From the NCBI RefSeq assembly GCF_900141775.1, contig NZ_FSRI01000001.1, positions 1,830,251 through 1,894,250 of the forward strand: a DNA stretch of 64,000 nt, given 5' to 3'. Position 1 is the first letter of the stretch. Each line of letters begins with the position of its first letter. Below the pieces are notes generated by a model that had not been told where the DNA came from, ran no database searches, and saw only the letters and a list, made by a program, of their open reading frames with translations. The stretch is from Salinivibrio sp. ES.052 (GTDB taxonomy: Bacteria > Pseudomonadota > Gammaproteobacteria > Enterobacterales > Vibrionaceae). Shown here one piece after another: positions 32,505 through 40,924 of the stretch. A program made the position numbers and the translations under genes.

Positions 32505-32903
32505 TTAGTCGGCATCCTGATCGCCCAAGGTTTCTTCATAATCTTGTGCATCGAGCAAGGCATCGATTTCAGATTCATCGGTCGCTTGAATTTGGAACAA
32601 CCAACCGTCACCGTATGGATCACTGTTGAGCAATTCAGGATTGCTATCAAGCTCTTCGTTCACCGCCATCACTTGGCCTGAGATAGGCGCATAGATATCA
32701 GACGCTGCTTTTACCGACTCGGCAACAGCACAGTCATCTCCCGCATCAAACGTGTCACCCTCATCTGGCAAATCAATAAAAACCATATCCCCGAGCAGGG
32801 CCTGGGCATGATCTGAAATGCCAATCGTAAAGAGGCCTTCCCCTTCAGGACGAATCCATTCATGGGTGGCGGTAAATTTTAGTTCGGATGGGATATCACT
32901 CAT
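32505..32903 (-). CDS. gcvH: Glycine cleavage system H protein
   Basis: Lipoyl carrier that shuttles the aminomethyl group between the P, T and L proteins. The start was set at the ATG at 32903 ([16 protein letters not shown]), giving 132 residues. The lipoylation lysine is Lys65 in [10 protein letters not shown]. In E. coli gcvH sits in gcvTHP just after ubiI; here it follows ubiI after about 130 bases, but gcvT and gcvP are absent on either side. They may be elsewhere in the genome. Confidence 0.95.
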   Translation of the reverse strand: MSDIPSELKFTATHEWIRPEGEGLFTIGISDHAQALLGDMVFIDLPDEGDTFDAGDDCAVAESVKAASDIYAPISGQVMAVNEELDSNPELLNSDPYGDGWLFQIQATDESEIDALLDAQDYEETLGDQDAD

Positions 32904-33038
32904 AATTTTGGTCCTTGTTATACCCAATGACAACGTTCATCGTCAGTTGGTAAATTCAACATCTCGCGCATAGTCACATCATGTCTCAATGCTATTTAGC
33001 ATATTCTTTATTTTTCGCCAATTTCAGCCATCACGCAA

Positions 33039-34274
33039 TCACGAAAAAGTCGTTCTCCGAGTGGCTGGTTTGGCAAGTTCGGGAAGCTCTCCCACCAGCC
33101 CTAATGCTCGAGCCATCAATGGCTGTTTTGCTCCTGGCAAATGATTCACCGCACGCATGCCAAGACCACGAACAAGTTTTTTCATCGGGTTATCGCCATC
33201 AAACAAACTACGGAAACTTTGCATCGCTACAATCATCTGTGCGGCTTCAGCCTTACGCCAACGTTCGTAGCGACGTAGTGACGCGTATTGACCGATATCT
33301 TTCCCTTGCTCTGATAACAGACTGATTGTCTGTGCCAAGGCTGCCGCGTCCAGCATGCCTAAATTCACACCTTGACCCGCCAATGGGTGAATTGTATGGG
33401 CGGCATCCCCTACTAACGCGACACGCTCAGCGGCAAAGCACTGCGCATAGCGCATGGTTAAGGGGTAACTGGCACGTGGGCCGATCACCTCACACATGCC
33501 GAGTTTGGCATCAAAAGCAGCAGTGAGTGCGCGATTAAATATGTTGGCCTCCATGTCAATATAGTCAGTGGCCTGTTCGGGGGGCACTGACCAAACAATC
33601 GAACATAAGTGTGCGTCGGAGAGTGGCAAAAAAGCGAGCGGGCCATCGGGGGTAAATACTTGACGGGCTACCCCCTGGTGGGGCTCTACCGTACGCACCG
33701 TTGCCACGACAGCATGGTGCCCATAATCTCGCTGAACCAAGGGAAAGTGCGCGTTTTCACGCACCCATGAACGCGCACCATCAGCGCCGACCACTAATTT
33801 AGCCGTGACCCCACTGCCCGAAGCCAAATGTAACCAGGTTTCGCTCTCGCCTTGCATCATTGATTGACACTGCTCGGGCATCAGCAAAGTCACATTGCTC
33901 TGCTTTTGCACCCGCTCGAGCAGAGCCAGTTGAATAACACGGTTCTCGACAATATGACCAAGATTTTGCTGACCGAACGCCTTGGCATCAAAGTCAATTT
34001 CCGCAAAGCTGTCTTGCTCCCAGACGTGCATTTTCTGGTAGCTCGCCATACGGCGTGAGGCAATCCCCGGCCATACGTCCAAGGCTCGGAGCAGGTGCTC
34101 GCTTGCTCGACTCAGAGCTGAAACTCGGTTTTCTGGTATTGGATCCAAGGTCAGTGCCGGCGAATGCCCTTCAATAACAACCACTCGTAAGTCCGTCTCC
34201 GCAAGCGAAGCAGCCAGTGTTAATCCCACCATACCGCCACCGACAATCGCGACATCTGCATTAATCATTTTCAT
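33039..34274 (-). CDS. ubiI: 2-octaprenylphenol hydroxylase UbiI
   Basis: FAD-dependent monooxygenase that performs the C5 hydroxylation in aerobic ubiquinone synthesis (formerly visC). The start at 34274 was chosen because its ATGA overlaps the ubiH stop and GGAG lies at proper distance. The 411 residues carry the FAD fold VAIVGGGMVGLTLAASLA and the family box GDAAHTIHPLAGQGVNLG. The GDAAH form, against GNAAQ in ubiH, supports assignment as UbiI. Confidence 0.93.
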   Translation of the reverse strand: MKMINADVAIVGGGMVGLTLAASLAETDLRVVVIEGHSPALTLDPIPENRVSALSRASEHLLRALDVWPGIASRRMASYQKMHVWEQDSFAEIDFDAKAFGQQNLGHIVENRVIQLALLERVQKQSNVTLLMPEQCQSMMQGESETWLHLASGSGVTAKLVVGADGARSWVRENAHFPLVQRDYGHHAVVATVRTVEPHQGVARQVFTPDGPLAFLPLSDAHLCSIVWSVPPEQATDYIDMEANIFNRALTAAFDAKLGMCEVIGPRASYPLTMRYAQCFAAERVALVGDAAHTIHPLAGQGVNLGMLDAAALAQTISLLSEQGKDIGQYASLRRYERWRKAEAAQMIVAMQSFRSLFDGDNPMKKLVRGLGMRAVNHLPGAKQPLMARALGLVGELPELAKPATRRTTFS

Positions 34275-35461
34275 CTCGGCTCCACCCATCCCATGGTGCG
34301 TTGCACAAGGGGTTGTTTGACTCGTTCCAGTGCCGACATGACTCCCAGACCTGCATTCCTAGCCCCCGCCAATAGCATACTATCGTTGGAAAAGAGGTGA
34401 ACAAGGCCTGATGTTAGCGCCACTGTGCTGTCTCTGTCTGAGGTACGTCGTTTGGCGTAATCCATTAATATTGGCATCGCCCCAATATCGTCACCCTGCT
34501 CCGCTGCCGCACTCAGAGTGTCAGCCAATGTGATGACATCCCGTAACCCAAGATTAAACCCTTGCCCTGCAATGGGGTGTAAGCTTTGTGCTGCGTTACC
34601 GACCACCGCCACTCGGTGACTAACAGGACGCACCACCTGATTAAGTGCCAGCGGATAAATATGTCGCTCGCCAACATACAGCAACCGACCTAAGCGCCAG
34701 CCAAATACCTGCTGTAAGCGCTGCAAGAAAACCGAATCACTGGCTTCCATCAATTGTTGGGCCTCGCTTGGCGCTACACACCAGACTAAGGAACATCGCC
34801 CCTGTGACATCGGTAACAGTGCAACGGGACCCGTTTGCGTGAAGCGTTCAAAGGCTTGTCCCTGGTGAGGAAGCGCGGTAGACACATTGGCAATCACCGC
34901 GACTTGGCCAAAATCATGTTGTTGACGCGGTATGTTCAACTGTGCACAACACGGGGATCGTCCACCGTCTGCCGCGACAAGTAAGGATGCCACTATAGGC
35001 TGGCCCTGTTTTAAGGTGACTGTCACCGCGTCGGGAGAGCGAGTAATGGCAACCACCGCATCGGGGCAAAAGACATCGATCGCCTCGCGATTCTTTAGTT
35101 TTTGATGCAGTACCGCCCCAGCATCCGCCAGTTCAATCACTTGGCCAAGATAGGGGACGCCCAGAGAGGACGCATCGATACGTGTTTGTCCGGCATGGCC
35201 GCGATCCGACACATGAATATGTTGAATCGGGGTGCCAAAAGGTGCTAATGCCTCCCATAAACCGAGCTTGGCAAACGCAGCACAGCTCCCTTCGGCCAGC
35301 GCGATGCTACGAGCATCGTAACCCGGGTGATCTCCATGGTCAGGTAACATCGCCTCTACCACCGCAATACGCAGTGTGCCGCGGCTAAGGGTATCCAATG
35401 CCAGTGCTGCCGTTGCCCCAGCCATCGCCCCGCCGGCAATCACTATATCGTAGGCTTTCAT
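34271..35461 (-). CDS. ubiH: 2-octaprenyl-6-methoxyphenol hydroxylase UbiH
   Basis: FAD-dependent monooxygenase that hydroxylates C1 of the ubiquinone ring. The start was set at the ATG at 35461 (MKAYDIVIAGGAMAGATAAL), giving 396 residues; the frame opens 9 codons earlier. The box GNAAQSLHPIAGQGFNLG is diagnostic of UbiH. It overlaps ubiI by 4 bases. In E. coli pepP lies between ygfB and ubiH; here only 58 bases separate ygfB and ubiH. Confidence 0.94.
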   Translation of the reverse strand: MKAYDIVIAGGAMAGATAALALDTLSRGTLRIAVVEAMLPDHGDHPGYDARSIALAEGSCAAFAKLGLWEALAPFGTPIQHIHVSDRGHAGQTRIDASSLGVPYLGQVIELADAGAVLHQKLKNREAIDVFCPDAVVAITRSPDAVTVTLKQGQPIVASLLVAADGGRSPCCAQLNIPRQQHDFGQVAVIANVSTALPHQGQAFERFTQTGPVALLPMSQGRCSLVWCVAPSEAQQLMEASDSVFLQRLQQVFGWRLGRLLYVGERHIYPLALNQVVRPVSHRVAVVGNAAQSLHPIAGQGFNLGLRDVITLADTLSAAAEQGDDIGAMPILMDYAKRRTSDRDSTVALTSGLVHLFSNDSMLLAGARNAGLGVMSALERVKQPLVQRTMGWVEPR

Positions 35462-35519
35462 CCCATTCTTACCTCGCCGGTGTAACAACTACGCATCTAT
35501 ATTGCAGATGCCATTCAGA

Positions 35520-36095
35520 TTAATGGAGAGTTTTGGGGGTATCGTCGTTATCAGGACGCGCACCTAACTCAGCATGGACAACCATACAGCAGACACGCAC
35601 ATGCTCGACAACCTGCTCAAGCAACTCCGCTTGCTCTTGCATATCTCCGTCTTCATCAATGCCTAATTGAGCCACTTCTTTTAAATCGGTCAGCGCTTCG
35701 GTAACGTCTTTGGATAACGTACGCCCCCGAGTACCAATCAGACCAACACCAGCTAAGAATGCATTGATCCATTCCACTAATGCTTCTGCACGGGCAACAA
35801 CTCCTGACTGTTCGTCGTCAGGGATATAAATATCCAAGTCTAAATCATTGCCAGTAAACTGACTTTTGAGCAGGTGATAGCTTTGCATCGCCAGGGTTTT
35901 GGACTCTGTCGGCCATCCCATCCCTTGGTGAGTATAATCGTAAAGCATGGTTAGCCAGCTACCGTCTTCTAGCTCCAAGCCACCACTGAGCATGCCTGCT
36001 ATTAAGCCATGCATCTCCGCCGGTGAGACCGCCAAGCTATCAGCGGTGAGTGCCTCTACGGTTTTCGCGTACGCAGGTAAACGGGTCTCAGTCAC
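35520..36095 (-). CDS. ygfB: UPF0149 family protein YgfB
   Basis: Conserved protein next to the ubi genes; its role in Vibrionaceae is not established, and in Pseudomonas a homologue affects antibiotic-resistance gene expression. The protein carries the family's VSPAEMHGLIAGMLSGG near the N-terminus, WINAFLAGVGL in the middle and an acidic C-terminal half. The GTG at 36095 was preferred (AGGGG 7 bases upstream), giving 191 residues, near E. coli's 192. An ATG at 36113 is in frame but lacks a ribosome binding site. Confidence 0.88.
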   Translation of the reverse strand: MTETRLPAYAKTVEALTADSLAVSPAEMHGLIAGMLSGGLELEDGSWLTMLYDYTHQGMGWPTESKTLAMQSYHLLKSQFTGNDLDLDIYIPDDEQSGVVARAEALVEWINAFLAGVGLIGTRGRTLSKDVTEALTDLKEVAQLGIDEDGDMQEQAELLEQVVEHVRVCCMVVHAELGARPDNDDTPKTLH

Positions 36096-36570
36096 AATCT
36101 TGCCCCTAGTCATGCTATAAAAAAGAAGTGGCACAGTTTAGCATCTCACACCACCAGGCTGAATCACTCGCGTCAAAAACCCATCTTTCATCGACTCCCC
36201 AGAAAATCGCGTTAATACGGCATCAAGTGTAAAAGCGCAATGGATACAGTCACGATGACAAAGATCAACACCAACGTTGGGAGCTGTTATAGCAAAGCGA
36301 GTCAGTTCACACTTATGCTAAGTAACCGCCATGCCAAAGAACCTCATAACACCAAAGTGCATGAGTAGATAAGCGTTAATCGCTCTTATTGATTAACAGC
36401 AGGGAGGTGGATAGCGCCGTGAATCGTGTATTTTTTGTCTAAATTCCCTGCATCAACACCACTCGCGGTTTTCTATGTAGTGTATTCGGGCAAATAATTG
36501 CTAGAATAGCGCCACGATATTGTGTACTGGCCTTTACCTTATAGGCCGGATGAGGAGCCAGCTTGGGACT
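36096..36570. other. Intergenic region between divergent ygfB and zapA
   Basis: 475 bases without a supportable gene. A TAGAAT at 36502-36507 could be a -10 element for zapA, but no good -35 accompanies it. No repeats or hairpins of note were seen. Short open frames here have no recognisable translation. Confidence 0.6.
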
Positions 36571-36876
36571 ATGAACACACAACCGGTTGAAATAAAAATC
36601 CTGGATCGTCTTGTTCGCGTCAATTGTCCGCCCGGGCAAGAGCAAGCGCTTAAAGATGCAGCAAGTGAGTTCGATCAACGGTTGCATCGGCTGGCAGAGC
36701 GCACTAAAGTAACCAATACAGAACAGCTCATCGCAATTGCCGCTCTGAATGTCTGTCATGAGCTCAATGACGCTAAAGAGGCATTAGAAGCGGTGGAAAA
36801 TCAGGTGGAGCAACGAAGCACCCTGATGATGTCACAATTGGACAATGCGATAGCCGTGCAAAGCGCACAAAAATAA
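36571..36876 (+). CDS. zapA: Cell division protein ZapA
   Basis: Small cytoplasmic protein that bundles FtsZ filaments at the division ring. The start was set at the ATG at 36571 (MNTQPVEIKILDRLVRVNCP), giving 101 residues. The N-terminal beta strands fit the family, and the C-terminal half is a long coiled coil (HELNDAKEALEAVENQVEQR). It precedes 6S RNA and fau, the conserved gamma-proteobacterial order. Confidence 0.95.
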   Translation: MNTQPVEIKILDRLVRVNCPPGQEQALKDAASEFDQRLHRLAERTKVTNTEQLIAIAALNVCHELNDAKEALEAVENQVEQRSTLMMSQLDNAIAVQSAQK

Positions 36877-36881
36877 TCCGA

Positions 36882-37064
36882 ATTCCCTGGGGTGTTTGTC
36901 AGCGGATCTACGTCCCTGAGCCGATAAGCAAACCAAAGGGTGAGTTGTTATAAGCTACTGAGCAAGCTCGGCTCGTACCGAGAAGCCTACGGTTTATACT
37001 ACCCACCCGCCTTGAACCAGCGGGTTCAAGGGCCATTGATCCCAACGGCACCCTGGGGCTCCCT
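36882..37064 (+). ncRNA. ssrS: 6S RNA
   Basis: Regulatory RNA that mimics an open promoter and binds the sigma-70 RNA polymerase in stationary phase. The sequence keeps the conserved blocks known from E. coli 6S RNA in order: CCCTGAGCCGATA, GCTCGG...CGAGAAGCC, CCTTGAACC and GGTTCAAGGG. The 5' and 3' ends (CCCTGGGGTG and CACCCTGGGG) can form a closing stem. Its place between zapA and fau matches E. coli. The ends are estimated to within a few bases. An AATAAT at about 36872 could be its -10 element. Confidence 0.92.
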
Positions 37065-37096
37065 CCTCCCTCTTTTGGCTAGCATCAAGGACACCT

Positions 37097-37687
37097 ATGC
37101 AGCCTAGACAAATTCGACAGCAGGTCCGACAAGCTCGCCGTCAGCTATCGGGTGAACAGCAACATCAAGCCGCTCAAGCAGTGATGGCAAAGTTTATGAT
37201 GCTGCCTGATGTCATCAACGCAGAACACATTGCGCTCTACTTATCGTTCGACGGTGAGCTTGATACCCGCCCAGTAATTGCCGCTTGCTGGCAAGCAGAA
37301 AAAAGCGTCTATCTGCCCGTTATTCACCCATTCAGCCGCGGACATTTGCTTTTTTTACACTACAGTCCGTCGACAGCAATGTGCATCAATCGTTATGGCA
37401 TTGCAGAGCCTGTGCTGGATATCCGAACACTGATTCCCAGTTCAAAACTCGACGTGATTACGACCCCGCTAGTGGCATTTGACTCAAGCGGTCAACGCCT
37501 TGGCATGGGAGGCGGGTATTATGATCGTACCCTCGGATTATGCGCGCCCGATGCCGTCGCCGTTGGGTTGGCTCATGACTGCCAGCATTGGAGTGAGTTG
37601 CCGACTGAACAATGGGATATACCGTTGCCGCATATCCTGACGCCAAGTCAGCACTGGCATTGTTCTGCTTCGCTGCCGCCAACGTGA
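37097..37687 (+). CDS. fau: 5-formyltetrahydrofolate cyclo-ligase
   Basis: ATP-dependent conversion of 5-formyl-THF to 5,10-methenyl-THF (ygfA in E. coli). The 196 residues carry IALYLSFDGELDTRPVI near the N-terminus and the glycine-rich GMGGGYYDRTL. It lies 32 bases after 6S RNA, so the processed 6S precursor and fau mRNA may derive from one transcript, as in E. coli where the pair is linked to persister formation. Confidence 0.95.
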   Translation: MQPRQIRQQVRQARRQLSGEQQHQAAQAVMAKFMMLPDVINAEHIALYLSFDGELDTRPVIAACWQAEKSVYLPVIHPFSRGHLLFLHYSPSTAMCINRYGIAEPVLDIRTLIPSSKLDVITTPLVAFDSSGQRLGMGGGYYDRTLGLCAPDAVAVGLAHDCQHWSELPTEQWDIPLPHILTPSQHWHCSASLPPT

Positions 37688-37703
37688 TTTCGCGACCTAT
37701 ACC

Positions 37704-37732
37704 CTGACGCCACCATTCGGCTTCGCTATAAT
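37704..37732 (+). promoter_or_regulatory. Sigma-70 promoter of rpiA
   Basis: CTGACG (37704-37709), a 17-base spacer and a perfect TATAAT (37727-37732), 34 bases before the rpiA start codon. Confidence 0.65.
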
Positions 37733-37765
37733 CACGCCTTACCCCCCCTTTATGTAGGAGTTATC

Positions 37766-38425
37766 ATGACCCAGGACGAAAAGAAAAAAGCCACCGGCGA
37801 AGCCGCTGTAGAGTATGTTAAGCCAGGCAGCATTATCGGCGTCGGCACAGGCTCTACTGTCAATTACTTTATTGATGCACTCGAGCCAATTAAAGAAACC
37901 ATCAAAGGCGCGGTATCAAGTTCTGAGGCTTCCACTGATCGTCTGAAAGCATTAGGGATTGACGTGTTCGATGCCAATGAAGTCGGCTATTTAGATATCT
38001 ATGTCGACGGGGCCGACGAGATCAATGCACGCCATCATATGATTAAAGGCGGGGGCGCAGCCTTAACACGCGAGAAAATTGTTGCTGCGATTGCAGATAA
38101 ATTTATCTGTATCATCGATGATACCAAACACGTTGATGTCCTTGGTGGATTTCCATTACCGATTGAAGTGATCCCAATGGCACGCTCTTACGTGGCACGT
38201 GAACTGGTTAAATTGGGCGGCGACCCTTGCTATCGTCAGGGTGTCGTGACCGATAACGGCAATGTCATCCTTGATGTACACAACCTCAAAATCCAAGATC
38301 CAAAAGGGTTAGAAGACACCATCAATGGCATTGCCGGGGTAGTGACCGTGGGACTGTTTGCGAATCGTGGCGCTGATATTGTCCTAACAGGTACAGACTC
38401 TGGTGTGAAAAAGGTTGCGAGCTAA
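37766..38425 (+). CDS. rpiA: Ribose-5-phosphate isomerase A
   Basis: Interconverts ribose 5-phosphate and ribulose 5-phosphate in the pentose phosphate pathway. The 219 residues carry the phosphate-binding [15 protein letters not shown], the catalytic DGADEI and [12 protein letters not shown]. It is followed by a clear terminator and then serA, the common rpiA-serA neighbourhood. Confidence 0.97.
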   Translation: MTQDEKKKATGEAAVEYVKPGSIIGVGTGSTVNYFIDALEPIKETIKGAVSSSEASTDRLKALGIDVFDANEVGYLDIYVDGADEINARHHMIKGGGAALTREKIVAAIADKFICIIDDTKHVDVLGGFPLPIEVIPMARSYVARELVKLGGDPCYRQGVVTDNGNVILDVHNLKIQDPKGLEDTINGIAGVVTVGLFANRGADIVLTGTDSGVKKVAS

Positions 38426-38775
38426 ATGCATAATTCGGCAAATCAACAGCTTATGATTTTCCTACAGGAGCCATAAAGCCAAACGTTTGCGTTTATTGTA
38501 ATCAATAAGTTAAAAGCACCTTTTTAAGGTGCTTTTTTTATGTCCTAGAACGGATAATTCTTACCCCTTATGTAAATTTTTGTTATGTTGGTCACTGTTC
38601 TGATACCGGCACATCGCATTCCCTACTGCGGCTTGGCGTCAAAGATCAGCCCACTGACCACGTCTATAAACCGCCTCCTCTTCAAAGGGGCGCTAGGGTA
38701 TAGGGTTACGATGCGCCCCGGCACTCAGGCGCAACATTGCTACCACTATTGTTTCTAAGGAAGAGAACAGCCCGC
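38426..38775 (+). other. rpiA-serA intergenic region
   Basis: 350 bases holding the rpiA terminator and an unusually long serA leader. The leader includes a hairpin with 7-bp arms GGGGCGC (38687-38693) and GCGCCCC (38713-38719). No strong sigma-70 promoter was recognised. An Lrp-type site could exist but cannot be read by eye. Confidence 0.6.
38512..38539 (+). terminator. Rho-independent terminator downstream of rpiA
   Basis: Stem AAAAGCACC/GGTGCTTTT with a 7-base loop is followed by a run of T, 87 bases past the rpiA stop. Confidence 0.88.
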
Positions 38776-40005
38776 ATGTCACACTATTCACTGGACAAGA
38801 ATAAGATCAAAATTCTGCTACTCGAAGGCGTCCACCCCACTGCAGTTGAAGCATTCAAGCAAGCGGGTTATACCAATATCGAGTATCACAAAGGCTCACT
38901 CACAGGTGAAGATCTCGAAGATGCGATAAAAGACGCCCACTTTGTCGGTTTACGCTCTCGCACACAGCTCACCGAAACGGTATTTAAAAAAGCCAACAAA
39001 CTGGTTGCTGTTGGATGCTTTTGTATTGGCACCAACCAAGTGGATCTCGACGCTGCAGCCAAGCGCGGTATTCCTGTTTTCAATGCACCCTTTTCGAATA
39101 CCCGCAGCGTGGCAGAGTTGGTGCTGGGTGAGATCCTATTACTGTTACGCGGGATCCCAGAAAAGAATGCCAAAGCGCATCGTGGCGAATGGCAGAAATC
39201 AGCGGATCGATCGTATGAAGCCCGAGGAAAAGTGCTGGGTATCATTGGCTATGGCCATATTGGTACCCAGCTCAGTATCTTGGCGGAAAACTTGGGAATG
39301 CGCGTTTATTACTATGATGTCGATAGCAAGCTCTCACTCGGTAATGCCATTCAAGTCAACTCATTGACCGAGCTGCTAAACCGGAGTGATATTGTCTCTC
39401 TACATGTCCCTGAGACGCAGAGCACGCAAGATATGATTGGCGCTGAAGCATTTGCTCGTATGAAGCCTGGCGCTATCTTTATTAACGCATCGCGTGGCAC
39501 CGTCGTCGATATTGACGCTCTCTGTGGGGCACTGGAAAGTAACCACCTTTCCGGCGCAGCGATTGATGTCTTCCCGGTTGAGCCAAAAACCAATAAAGAC
39601 CCGTTCAGTTCACCATTGCAAGCGTTTGACAATGCTTTACTGACACCACATATCGGTGGTTCGACCCAAGAAGCCCAGGAAAATATCGGCCTGGAAGTTG
39701 CGGGGAAACTGGTTAAATACTCAGACAATGGTTCGACCCTATCATGTGTCAACTTTCCTGAGGTCTCTTTACCCGAGCACCAAGGTCGCTCACGCTTGCT
39801 GCATATTCACGCCAATCGCCCCGGTGTGCTGACCAAGATCAACACCACCTTTGCCGATGAAGGCATCAACATTGCTGCCCAGTACCTGCAAACGTCCGCC
39901 CATATTGGTTATGTGGTGATCGACGTCGAAAGCGAACATGCGTACAACGCATTGCAAAAATTGAAAGCGATTGAAGGCACTATTCGTGCGCGTATCTTGC
40001 ACTAA
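38776..40005 (+). CDS. serA: D-3-phosphoglycerate dehydrogenase
   Basis: First step of serine synthesis: NAD-dependent oxidation of 3-phosphoglycerate. The start was set at the ATG at 38776 (MSHYSLDKNKIKILLLEG), giving 409 residues. The NAD fold is GIIGYGHIG at about 156-164, the catalytic histidine is in PHIGGST, and a C-terminal ACT domain from about residue 337 (HIHANRPGVLTKI) provides serine feedback inhibition, as in the E. coli type. Confidence 0.97.
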   Translation: MSHYSLDKNKIKILLLEGVHPTAVEAFKQAGYTNIEYHKGSLTGEDLEDAIKDAHFVGLRSRTQLTETVFKKANKLVAVGCFCIGTNQVDLDAAAKRGIPVFNAPFSNTRSVAELVLGEILLLLRGIPEKNAKAHRGEWQKSADRSYEARGKVLGIIGYGHIGTQLSILAENLGMRVYYYDVDSKLSLGNAIQVNSLTELLNRSDIVSLHVPETQSTQDMIGAEAFARMKPGAIFINASRGTVVDIDALCGALESNHLSGAAIDVFPVEPKTNKDPFSSPLQAFDNALLTPHIGGSTQEAQENIGLEVAGKLVKYSDNGSTLSCVNFPEVSLPEHQGRSRLLHIHANRPGVLTKINTTFADEGINIAAQYLQTSAHIGYVVIDVESEHAYNALQKLKAIEGTIRARILH

Positions 40006-40033
40006 TGTCCCCGTCTACCTTTCACCTAAAACT

Positions 40034-40059
40034 AAAAAAGCCCCAGAAGGGGCTTTTTT
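40034..40059. terminator. Bidirectional terminator between serA and yaaA
   Basis: AAAAAAGCCCC/GGGGCTTTTTT hairpin with a tight loop, symmetrical, lying between the convergent serA and yaaA stops. Confidence 0.88.
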
Positions 40060-40079
40060 AAAATTTAATATTCTATGCT

Positions 40080-40852
40080 TCACTGTTCGTCACGCAAAAA
40101 AACAAGTTCATTCCCTTTCGAAAGTGCTTCGTTGAACGCATACCCTGCAACATCAAACCTTTTAATGTCTTCGATCGACGTCGCGCGCTGATCGATGAGG
40201 TAGCGCGCCATCATCCCACGAGCTTTTTTCGCGTAAAAACTGATCACCTTGTATTGGCCGTTCTTACAATCTTTAAATACCGGCGTGATGATCTCACCAT
40301 GAAGTTTCTTCTTGTTAACCGCTTTAAAATACTCATTCGATGCCAAATTAATCAGTAACGAACTCTCTTGCGTCGCCAGTATTTCGTTGAGGGTGTCGGT
40401 GATAATATCCCCCAGAATTGATAAAGGTTATCGCCACGCGGCGTAGCTAACTTGGTGCCCATCTCTAAACGATACGGTTGCATCAAGTCTAAAGGGCGCA
40501 ACAGCCCATAAAGGCCGGACAGCATGCGGAAATGCGCTTGCGCCCAATCGAAATCTTGCTCTGACATCGAGTTAGCATCAAGGCCCGTATACACATCACC
40601 TTTGAACGCCAATGCGGCAGGGCGCGCATTGTCGGTGGTGAACGTCGGAGACCATTCTGCAAAACGCACGGCGTTGAGACTGGCAATTTTATCGCTCACC
40701 TTCATCAGCGACCCAATGTCTGCGGGTGTTAGCTGACGGCAGACCTCAATCAACGCCTCTGAATGCGCCGTAAGCTGTGGCTGTGTATAACGTTCGGTTG
40801 GTAACGGTGACTCATAATCCAGCGTTTTTGCGGGAGAAACCACAATCAGCAT
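40080..40852 (-). pseudogene. yaaA: Peroxide-stress protein YaaA, interrupted by a one-base frameshift
   Basis: YaaA lowers free iron and limits Fenton damage under hydrogen peroxide. The N-terminal 147 or so residues read normally ([18 protein letters not shown], then DNLYQFWG), after which the frame goes wrong. The rest of the family sequence ([11 protein letters not shown], then [19 protein letters not shown] and [17 protein letters not shown]) continues in the next frame. The break falls in a run of five C on the plus strand at 40409-40413; one more would restore a 257-residue protein. This could be a sequencing error in a homopolymer, a recent mutation or a phase-variable tract. No other damage is seen. 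Confidence 0.9.
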
Positions 40853-40924
40853 CTTGCTAACCCCTCTATTATCTATCTGTCGCTAAGCCTATCATTCCGG
40901 TATTAAAAAAACACCGTTGACTCA

